This document shows, piece by piece, positions 1 to 11,700 of a DNA stretch of 64,000 nt. The translations under genes and the position numbers were made by a program. The notes below the pieces were generated by a model, which saw only the letters and a program-made list of their open reading frames with translations, ran no database searches and had not been told where the DNA came from. The DNA is from Chrysomallon squamiferum (taxonomy: Eukaryota; Mollusca; Gastropoda; Neomphalida; Peltospiridae): assembly GCA_012295275.1 (NCBI GenBank), contig CM022672.1, forward strand, positions 26,710,430-26,774,429. Direction: 5' to 3'. Position 1 is the stretch's first letter, and every line of letters starts with the position of its first letter.

Positions 1-991
1 TCACGTGTCCTGGATAGCACGGGAACAGAAAGTCAATCTTAACACATTGGTTTTGTTAGGACATGAGGTTCCGTCAGAAGAAATATGTGCTAAAAACAAC
101 CAACTGGAAAGAGTGACTTTTATTGACAGTTACAAGCAGCTGAGTCATCATGATGCCAAATACGGAGAATTGTTTAAGTTCCTGAGAGAAAACCCGTACT
201 TACTCTCACATTTAATTTTTGCCAGCGAAAAACAAAGTGTTCCCAATACTCTGAAATCAGTTAATGTCATCATTTCTGGTCTGTACGGAAACTGTGTTTT
301 GCAGGAAGATGAAATTTATGTGTTACAGCTTTTGAAAACTTTGATAGAACTGGAACTGAGAGGGAGTGACAATCCTAGGAGGGTCGTTCGCCGTGGTAAC
401 ACTGCTTTCAGCGTGATCTTCAAGCAGTTGTGTGATTCGCTGTTTTCTACTCGTCTCTTTCTCACAGCCGCACTTCATGACCCGGTTATGAGGCTTTTGA
501 TGGAAGATGAATGGTTCTATGACATTGACCCCAATAAAGCACTCGTTCGTTTTCCAGCAAAAGAGAGACTTCGCCGCTTCGGAGAACCAGGAACTGAGGA
601 CTACAAAACCAAACTAGAGAACTACAGAAAGTTCATAGTGGACAAACTTGTTCTGTTGAGCAACAGATTTATAAACTCAATTAAAGACAATCTTCAGTCA
701 TTCCCTTCGAGCCTGAGCTGGCTGGTAGGTCAAGTCTTTCAGTCCCTCACAAAGTCAACCAAAGTATCGTCCAATGAAGCTAGAGCCACATGTGCTGATC
801 TTGTGTTTGCTATGTTCATCTGCCCTGCCATCTGTGATCCCGAGCCCTATGGAATAACATCTGATGTACCAATCAGCCATATCGCCAGACACAATCTTAT
901 GCAGATGGCCCAGATTATACAAGTTTTAGCAATATCACAGTTGGAAGATATTGATCCAAAACTATATGATCTTTATGGAAGATTTGAAAAG
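1..991 (+). CDS. GAPVD1: GAPVD1 exon 1 of window: RasGAP domain
   Basis: Open from the window edge (frame starts at base 2) to donor GTATAA at 992, phase 0. It encodes 330 residues. [12 protein letters not shown] matches the region near residue 45 of human GAPVD1, so the true ATG lies upstream of the window. The RasGAP-like block includes [21 protein letters not shown] (finger-loop region, about 369-416) and [16 protein letters not shown] (about 820-867), a RasGAP core signature. No full Ras-type FLR motif is evident. Confidence 0.95.
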
Positions 992-2689
992 GTATAATTG
1001 TTTTGGTTTTGTTTGTTACAATGTTTATGATAAAGCAAACAATTTTTTTTTAGGTTATTTTGATATTTATGTGCATGAGTGTTTGTGTGTTCATACTCAC
1101 ATAACTAATAAAAAGGTGATTTTCAATAAATCAGCCTACATTTAAGTTAAAGTTAATTATATTTTATATTTTAGAAGTATTTTTGTAAAAATCATAAATT
1201 ATAATATATCCTTAAATTGAGAACAGTTTAGGTTGTCATTGTTTTGTTTGTTTTTGAAGTATTCTTTATAAAATATCTGAATAAACGTTTTCAAATATGT
1301 TGTTTCAGGAATTAACATTTGTATTGTCTTTCCTGATAATATAAACTTTAAAATATTAATTAGTATTAATAAATAATATTTCTGCATGCAGTGTGCTGAT
1401 TTTTATAATTTTTTTCATTATTTTTATTTTTTATTTTTGATGTTGTAAATCATTCATTCCCTCAGTAATTAAAACTGATATTCATTTTGTGTTTAGTTCA
1501 GAAAATCTATTACATTGAAATAAGAACTGTAATGACTACATTATTTGTGTATACATTTTTTATTTCAACAGGGCTGCATGTCTTCATTCCTTGATGCTCT
1601 GGTGGAGGGTGTAGTAGAGGAGATCCCAGTTCCTAACACATGCCAGCTGCAGAATGCATCACGTTCCATCATGTTACTTACCAAACCCGAACTGGACGAT
1701 CTGGTAAAAAAAAGTTTATTAGATTTTTAATTTTTTTAATAACACTGACAGAAATAATCTGAATATTGCACTCTTAGTATTCATAATAAACTGAATATTG
1801 TTAGCAATAATCTAAATTTTGTACTGTTTGTAATAATCTGAATGTTGTATTGTCACTATTAGATATACATAACAAATTAAAACAGAAAACGTTGTTTTAC
1901 AAAACATATGTTTATGTTGCAGGTCACATTCCTTAAGAATGCTTGTCTACAAATAGATGAGAAAATTTCTGGTAAGAAAAGGTTGGATGAAATGTTGCAG
2001 GACTTGCCATTGAAGAAAACTTCCATAACCAGTGGGATTGACACTCTGACCACATCATCAACACCCCCTCTTGGACACACCCCTCCAGGGACACCTGGCA
2101 GCCAAAGAAAACTGTTTAAAAGTAAAAGTACCGAGAGCTTTTAAATTGTGGCTTGGCTTTTAGAAATTTAACTTTAAACATATTTTTAAATTTTATTTTT
2201 GTATTGATTATCAGTATTTTTTTGTTAAAAGCATTGTGTAATGAAACTCATATGCACATTGTTTATATAAAAATGTGTTTGCTGGTGTGTGTTTTTTTTT
2301 TTCCTTTATGTAAAGCAGCACGTAATGCAGACTAAGTGTAATGTGAACACAGTTTCCTGAAAAGCTTTCTACATGGAGTACAGAATCAAAATTGTATTTT
2401 ATGATCTATTAAATGCATAATTCCTGAAATTTATTACACTGATAGCAGCCTTTATCCTTGACATTTACATTAATTTTATTTTAATTTTAATTTTTTATAT
2501 TTTTTAAAAATAAATTTAATATTTAATTTTTTATGTGGTCTTGTCATCATGTTTTTATTATTACAAAATATTAGTTTTATTCTTGGGTTTTAGTACTGAA
2601 AAAAAAAAAACCATAAAAGAACCCCTGAATAAAATGACATAAAAATTATCTGGAGAAAAAAAATTAGACATATGTATATGTATATATGG

Positions 2690-2724
<35 letters not shown>

Positions 2725-5700
2725 AACACATCTATAAATTCTATTGTATTGATTCCTTAATTTAAATTGGTTTTAATTTACTGTAGTTACTCTACATTAA
2801 TTTTTCTTATATTATTATTTTTTAAATTTAAATTCATTAAGTGTACCTCCAGTGCTGTAAATATAGAGCTTAAATATTCTGTACTTCCATGTAAAATGTT
2901 ATAGATACTAGTAAAACACTGGCAAGGATTATATAATTATTATTCAGTCGTAAATTATTATTATTTAAAACATAATATTTTTGTGTGTGACTATATCCAT
3001 ATAAGATTAAAATATTTGTAAAGTTGATAGGATTATTATTTACAAGTCTAAAATTATTATTATTTAAAACAAATATATTTCTGTATATGAGAGTGTTAAA
3101 TATTTGCTAAATTCTTGTAAAATTGTGTAATTATTATCTAGAGATTTGTTATTTCTGTATATGACAGGGCCTTACAATCAATTTGATTTGTAACTCATAA
3201 TATCAAGTATTTAAATTCTGTAATATTTTCTGTGCAGGTCTGAAGAAAAAGAACTCACTGACAAACGTTACATTGCCAGATGACTTGAACAAGGATGGTG
3301 ACAGCAGCGATGTAGACAATGTGAAAAACAAACAGGTTGATGAAGTGTTGGTTGTTTCATTTGGAGTCCCCACAGACTGTCCTGGGATGCTGTCTGAAAG
3401 CAAGGTTTGTGTGTTATTAAATGTGTTTATGTGAATTAGTGTGCTAGAACCTTGCATATAGTACATGATACACTGAAAATATTCTATATTATTATTATTT
3501 TTCTTTGTAAAAGTTTGTAAAATTATTAATGAAAATCTTAAATGTCTTGCTGAAACTATTGTTCTTTTATAATAATGTCCTTTGCTAAGGTTTCTTTAAA
3601 TATTTATTCATTTATAAAAAGAAAAAATTCCTTGGAAAGTTGTGGAAATAAAATTATTATTTTTCCTTTAGATAAAAGCAATAATAAAAGTACAAATACA
3701 TCAGTATTTAATGAAGTCAATTTTAATGGTAATTTTAATGGTATCAACACGTTTGTTCAAGTGTCGAACTGAAAATACTGATTAGTCTATTTCATTTGTA
3801 ATAAGTAATGTTCAAATTTATTTAAATTTTAGTTTTTTTAAATGTATTCTTTTAACCTTTTCATGTATTACCTATTTTAAAATCTGGCATTAGAATTTTT
3901 TACTGAATGTGTCTATATCTATCTATTACGCATGTATGTATGTGGATGAATCAATGGATGGATAGATAGATTTATACATACATATGATAGATATAGACCC
4001 ATGTATGCATATGTACATATCTCTGTGTGTGTTTCTGTGTGTATATTCCAGATTTTATCGTGGGAACAAGAAAACCGCCGTCGCAGAGTGAAGTACAACC
4101 CAGTGTTACAGACTGACAACAACGTTCACGTCGTTGGAGTGGAAATACAAGAAAAAAGAACCAGATTTTCTCTGTCACATGATCAGGAATCTCTAGGTAT
4201 GTAATTTAAACACATTTATATTCATTAACTGCTGTCTTTGAAGATTAAAAAATATATATATATACTAAAGAGAATCACTGTTGTGATCTCACAAAGAAAG
4301 GTAGATGCAAAATCTTTCTGTTTAACCCTACTGAGATATAAATTTTCATGTTCCACTGAATAGTTTATTAAACACCCAATTTTATTGTCAGTAGGAAGAT
4401 GTAGATAATATAACTGATCTGTTTCAGGAAGGATTACAAATGATGTGCTGTTACAGAAAATCCAGATTGACCATTTATAACCATTAAAATACCTTAGATA
4501 TTCTTAAAATAAATATTTTTAACTTTTTTTTCAGTTTTATTATTTATTTATTTATTTTAATTTGATTATTTATTAGTTTTAGGTTATTTATAAATCTGTT
4601 TTTAATTTAATTATTTTTTATTTTTTTTGCTGCCAGGCAATACCAGCGACTATCAAGAAGCAATTTCTGAGGCAGCATCGAGTCATTCCTTCGACCAGGA
4701 CAATGACCTAGAAAATGACATCAACGACAACTTCTCTGACATGATGTCAGCAAACGTCAGTGGGCGAGGATCACCGAGCATCAGTGGACGTGACACACCT
4801 TTGTCTCAGGTGGGCAGTGTTGAAGAGAGACCCCCAACTGAACTACCTGTGCCAGTGCCCGAGACTGTGAGAAAACAGAACAGGGAAGACGTAACTGAGA
4901 GATTTGGGAAGTTTGAACTCGAAAATATGATAAGTATGAGATAATTAAGACTGTTCGTAATTTGAAGAAATATATTGTTTTAATTCTTTTAATTAAAAAA
5001 TTTCTGACAAATTTTAAATCAAATGAAACCAGTCTTATGGCTCTCTTCAGTGTGCCAGTTTATTTCATCAAAGAGCATGGTATGTGCTTTCCTGTCAGAA
5101 GATGCTTGTAAATTGGCAAGTAGCCGTCTCTGTCATTAATTTACTAACATTTTCATGTTTACCTAATAATCTGTTAAAACAATATGTATTAGTTTGATTT
5201 AAAAAAAAAAAAAAAAAAATTCTACTTTATTATTCGCAGTTTGGTTCAAATAATTATTTAGAAATATATTAAACATATTTAACATGTTAATCATTACTAC
5301 CAAACTTTACATGTCATTGCCACCAGATTTTACATATCAGTGTCACCAGACTTTACATGCCAGTGTCACCAGACTGTACATGCCAGTGTCACCAGACTGT
5401 ACATGCCAGTGTCACTGGACTTTACATGTCAGAGTCACCAGACTTTACATGTCAGTGTCACCAGACTTTACATGTCAGTGTCACCAGATTTTACATGTCA
5501 TTTGGTTGTATGATCATGTCTGATTTGCTGTAATTGCAGAAGATGACACTAAGTCCACTGTGAGTGATACGTGGAGTACAGACGTACTGGCGAGTGACTC
5601 TGAACCTCCAGAATCAAACCAGCTCGAGAGACTGGAAGAAGTAGCTGAGGACATTGTCAGACCATTCCTGTTAGCCAGAGAACCAGAACCTGAAAATCCT

Positions 5701-8700
5701 TTTGTAAGTTTATTACTGTATACACAATAGTACTATTTCTTTTTATTTGGACTAGTGAGAATTCTTTCATAATAATAAAGTATGGCAGTAATGTAAGAAG
5801 CTTTGTAAAGAAACTCTGAGGCTGCCATTTTCAGTTATTTCTTGCCACAGACTGATGATCCTTTTCTAAGTGTATTTTTATATACAATTAAGTAACTGTT
5901 TTATTTGACTGTAGATGCCATTCTTTGAATATATATATATATATATATATAATAGCTTTGTGAAAATCTTAGCAGCTGCCATTTTCAGCTATTTTTGTTA
6001 TGCGTAAAACTAAAGTAAAAAAGAAATAAAAAGAAACCAGTTTGTTTGTCTAACTTTAACATGAGCAAAAGAACCATTGATGTAGTTGTTTTATTTATTA
6101 TGATGTATATTATTTGTATTATGATTTTATATAATATTTTATAAAAGTACAAAAGTTTTTTTTTATTTTTTAAATGGCATGAATCTACATGGGCTTGTTA
6201 CATTATAAGCTTATTATGATACTTTAATTAGGTGGTGTTGAAATTTAAATAAATAAATTACTGGGGTGGTATAAAATACTTATTCTGACTGTATTTGAAA
6301 TGGTTGGTGTTGAATTTAAATAAAATAAATAACTGATAATGTGCAAAATTTATTAGACTGAATATATATCCTTACCACTTTGGGTAAAAATCTTGTTTTT
6401 TCTTTCTTTATGACTGTCATTATTATGCAGTTTTCAGCATTTAAATATACTTCAAATATCTTCATATTTGTCATTATTATGTCACCTCCAGCATTTGATA
6501 TACTGTCCATTTCTGTTTACATTTTTACCTGTCCCACACTATTCAGGTAATCATCTTTTCTGCTTTGTTTTCAGCATGTGACAGTGTCAGAGATCTCAGA
6601 GACAGCCAGCGAGTCTGCGTGGAGTACTGACGTCCTGGCAAGTGACACTGACGACAAACAGTCAGAGCTGTTGACAGATCTTGAGCAGGTCTCACTAGAG
6701 TTATAATTAGTTTCAATACTGTTGTAATTGGTTTGAGTACTGTTATAATTCATTTCAATACTGTTGTAATTGGTTTCAGTACTATTATAATTGGTTTCAG
6801 TACTGTTATAACCGGTTTCAGTACTGTTATAACCGGTTTCAGTACTATTATAATTGGTTTCAATACTTCTATAATTGGAATCAATATTGTTATAATTGGT
6901 TTCAGTACTGTTATTATTGGTTTCAGTACTGTTATAAATAGTTTCAGTATTGTTATAATTGATTACAAAACTATTATTATTGGTTTTAATACTTGATAAT
7001 TATTGAAAATATCTACCAACTTAATTTAGGTTGTTCTTGTACTGTGCATCATTTTATTAATTTGATTTTATCAGTTAATTTTTTTTTTATGTAATAAATG
7101 TGTAAAACAGTAGTAAAACATGAATCTTATTTGAAATGTGATAAATCTGGGAGCTCTCTACAAAATATTACAAAAATATTGATACTGTTTGTAAGCATAT
7201 CTGAAAAAACAAATACCCCCCCAAAAAAAAAAAAAAAAAAACAAAGAAACTACAAAACCCAGTTTATTTCTGTCCATTTGTGTGCAAGCCAGTGAGTGTA
7301 ACTAAAGCCAAACATTTAACATTCATTCCTTTTGTAATTTATAGTTGTGACATTTTCTCTAATTAGTCATTTATTTTACGAGAAATTAATATTATTTTAA
7401 ATAATGTGTCTTATGTTTATTTTGTTAATTTATTTATTCTTTTAGTGATATTTCATTTTGCTTTTTCTGTTGCCTTTTTTTTTTACTGACACCCACTTAT
7501 CCATTAAACATTCCTTCATTTATCCATCCATCCTTTCATTCATTCATTCTTTCATTTGTGATTCCAGGAGGAAATGAATAACACTATGGAGCGGTCTGAC
7601 TTGGACAGTATGGAGGAAACTCCTCTGGCATCTGGTTTGTTTTAAAGAATAATTGAAGCATAACATATTTGCCTTATTAATCTGATTAAATGGTGCAAGA
7701 GTTGTCCTGTTTATTCATTCATTAGTTATTAGCGGGGTTAACTGTCAAAATGTAAGTTTGCTATATTCTCCTCTCTGCGCTTAAACTTCTGACCTCAACA
7801 GAAAACTGTGCAGACAAATCCAGACTGTTGGCTTATAAGCCTAGTAAAGACCCAGTGGATGACTGATTCATTACATATTTGTTGTTACTTGCATAAAAAG
7901 GTTTGATTTATTCATAGCCAAAATATTTTCAAAAATCTTTTATGTCATTTCACATAATTCATCGTCTATTTTATATTTTATTTTATTTTTAAAAGATGTT
8001 TATCTTTGCAGGAGGACACAGTCCAACAGGTGAGAGAGACGCTGACAATGTAGGAGCAGCTGCTGGTGGTCGCGGTGCAGACTGTCTACAGTGTATAGAA
8101 ATAACAAAGCTGAATCAAGACTCTTCGCTTGGCCCTGACGAGGAGGACGTGTTTGCCGATGACGGTGACCCAAGATGTGTGAGCAACATCATTGAGAATT
8201 TTGAACACACGGATAACTTGCAGACCTCACAGAAGAGACCACTGTCAGACTCACTGCAGAATGCTGAGGGACGAGTGAGAACTGTTCTCTCAACCTTCGA
8301 GCCCGTCAGTGCTGATGAGCCCAGCAAAGGAGGCAGCAGTCTTGTACTGACAAAGGAAGTAAAGAACCTGGGTGCTCGACCAAAGGAGCTTGGAAAGAAA
8401 CCAAAGTACACGAAGCATCATCGTGCTTTTAATGCTGACAAAGTGGCAGCCTGGGCAAAGACAAATGGGTCTGAGAAAGATATGGAAGTTCCTGTTGTCA
8501 ATGATATTGCTGATAGAAACAGTACTGAAGCCAACCTCGGTACCAAGGCAGATGTCTCCCAGTCACAGACTAATGCTGTTGTTGCCGGTGACTTCTCCAA
8601 GGAGAATGATGCCAGTGTTATGTCAGTGGATGTTGAATCCATCACAGAGAGTGTTGAAACGCTAAAAGTAACTGAACAACAGAACACCAATCTAGGTCAA

Positions 8701-11700
8701 GTTCGACTGTCTGCAGCTCTGACCATGTTTGACCCACTCTCTCCTGAAGTCAATGATGTCCCAGTTCCTGCCACATCACCAAGAGTTTCAGCATCCTCAC
8801 CACTGACACCAACACAGTTGTTTCCAGAGCCCGTTCAACAACCAAAAAGTGAAATTCTCATTTCCATTTCCAAGTCTGAAGATCTTCAGAGCTTTGATGG
8901 CAAGAGTCACCCTAGTGTTTCCATGGAAACACTGCATGCAGGCACCTTGGGCAATATGTCTGGAAGGAGGGACAGCTCTGACAGCAGCCACTCGGCATCA
9001 TCCTTGCATTTAACTGATGGTGTTACCAAGGATTCCAGTGGAGATAATATTTCCCAGAAGTCCAGTGCTGATAATGTATCCTTGAGATCGGATGAAAAGG
9101 TGATATACGTAGTACATTTTGATGTGTAACAGCAGTTTTATTTTTATTATAAAAAAGTTTGTTCTGAAGTGTCTGTCATAGGAAATCAAATATAGTATTA
9201 ATTTATTAATTTATTTTTGAAACTGTAATGGTCATGACTAACTACTTAAGAGTAAATTTCAGTTTGTAATACCAATCCTATTGCTTTGATTTGATAACTT
9301 GTATTGTACATTTTATTGGATAGTAATAATTTTTACAGGAGTTTTCCGAAGACGACGAACGAGCCAATGGAAAGAATGGGAAAAAGGGTTTTTTGAAATA
9401 TTTAGAAGTAAGATAAACAAAGGTAATACTTACATGAAATCTTACACTATGTGGCTAATTGTTTACATAAGTCTTTGAATGACTACTATATTTGTTGTGA
9501 ATATATTAGTATTTATGTTAAATAAAATAATACTGAGGAACTGATAAAGATTTGCAACATCATAGAAAGATACAAGAACACAGACTGTATGTCTGAATTG
9601 TTAAATGTAGACTTAGCCTGTAACATTTCTACCCACAGCATAAAATTGAATGATAACACAAAATATGCTCATTATCCAAATGTATAAATAAAATACCATA
9701 GTTCAACTGAAGCATGATACGGTAAATTATACTAAAAAATTTAAGTCACATTATTATTATTGTTCTTGTTCTTGTTGTTGTTAATAACCTTATGTTCTAG
9801 GCTAGTTGTATATTTCATTAGTAAATGTAAGTGATTTAAAAATTATTTTTAATTTTCAGGCATAAAAAGAAGAACTGCTAAGAGTGAGCCAGATGTTGGA
9901 AGTAAGTAAATAATTTCTTTACAAACTTAAAATTTAACATCCTGCAAGTTTGTGTTCTTACAAGGTGTTATTGTTTGAGATACAGAAAAACTTTAAATTG
10001 AATGTAAACATACATATATACACAGCAGTATGTGTGATTAATACAATAGCATAGACTTGCAGGAAATATTCTTAATAAAAGTTAATAACAGAAATATGGT
10101 AAACAGAGTTATCAGAATTATAAACCATCATTATTGCTGTTAGCCACATTTCACTAGAATAGTTTTAGTATATTTTATTAATGCACCATTATTCAGCTTA
10201 CTGTAAAAGTATAAACTCACACTTTTTGTGTAGGAACAAGTTTAGGTTATTGGAGAAAGAATGTAAAAGCGTGAAATGAAAGAAATTTAAATTTTAGTTT
10301 TGACTTTACTGTTGGTAGTTTAGGAAAATGTAGTATAATGAGTGTGTGTGTGTGTGTGTGTGTGTGTGTCTACATTTAGATATAGATATATGTATGCATG
10401 CATATATGTATATATATATATATGGTGTCTGTTGGTGAAGTCAGCATTGCTAATACCTTTCTGCAGGTGGTGAAGGTGTGTTTGGTAGATACATTCATGG
10501 TACTGCCATGACTCCAGGTGAAGTGGTGGAGGGCATCCGACCAGGTAAATACAAACAGATATTGAGGTAATAATAACATAGATTATCACATGAAGAATTT
10601 TTAATTCCATTTTACCTATGTTAAGCAAAATGTTGTATGATTTTTTTTTATTATTATTATTATTATTAAAAATATTTTCATGGCATTTTGTTTTGCTACA
10701 TTTGTTTTCTTATCTGGATGGGACTGTTATGGGTTTGATGTTTAAATTAAAAATAATTAGGTAATAATTTAGTGTGTGAGGAGGTTTTATTTTGTTTAAT
10801 TATCTAAGACTACAAAATAATACATAAACGTTTAAAAGGTATTATACATGATGATTTTACTCAGTTTATGTTAACCATAGGTTACAGAAAATATATAAAA
10901 AATAGCAACCAAAACCTCTAGAAAAATCTGAAGATTATTTCTATTTCTCACTAAACTTGATTAGTAATGTGAAGTTCCATACTTTCAGAAACATCAGATG
11001 ATATTCTCGACAAGTACCGCAAGAAAACAAGCCGTGACCCGATGCTTGAAGAAAACAGTGATCTCACTGACTCAGCCTACCAGAGTCAGAGCAAAGATGA
11101 CAAGCTTCTGTCCCGGGATGAAGAAGACCTACCCCCGTTCTACGATCCTGCCAACCTCGAAACCTGCTTTGCCTTTCAGGATGCCAAGCGGAAACTCAGG
11201 ATGGTGCTCAGCACCGCAGATTTTCAACAGGGCATCAATCCTCTTCATCATCTACTGACAGAACAGCCAGAAAGTCCTCGAGAAGGAGGTGGAGGAGGAA
11301 TGAAGAAAGACAATGAGCTCATCACATTACTCAGAGCTCAGCTGGTTGAGGCTATAAATCTGCAGAACAAAGACACTGTGGCCCAGCTGCATGAAGTGAT
11401 TAGATGTATTAGACAGTTTGATAATGATGGGTAAGATATTTCAAGTACTGAAGTGATTAGATGTATTAGACAGTTTGATAATGATGGGTAAGATATTTCA
11501 AGTACTGAAGTGATTAGATGTATTAGACAGTTTGATAATGATGGGTAAGATATTTGATGTATTAGACAGTTTGATAATGATGGGTAAGATATTTCAAGTA
11601 TTCATCATCTTTCAAGGATATTATGCTGGAAATAATTATTATTATTACTTAGTTACTGAAAATGTTATTTGATTTTATTATATTGTATTTTATTTGATTT

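Noticed and set aside
10320-10628. Minus-strand 102-codon frame
   Set aside because: Runs through a TG/TA microsatellite antisense to GAPVD1 exon 13.
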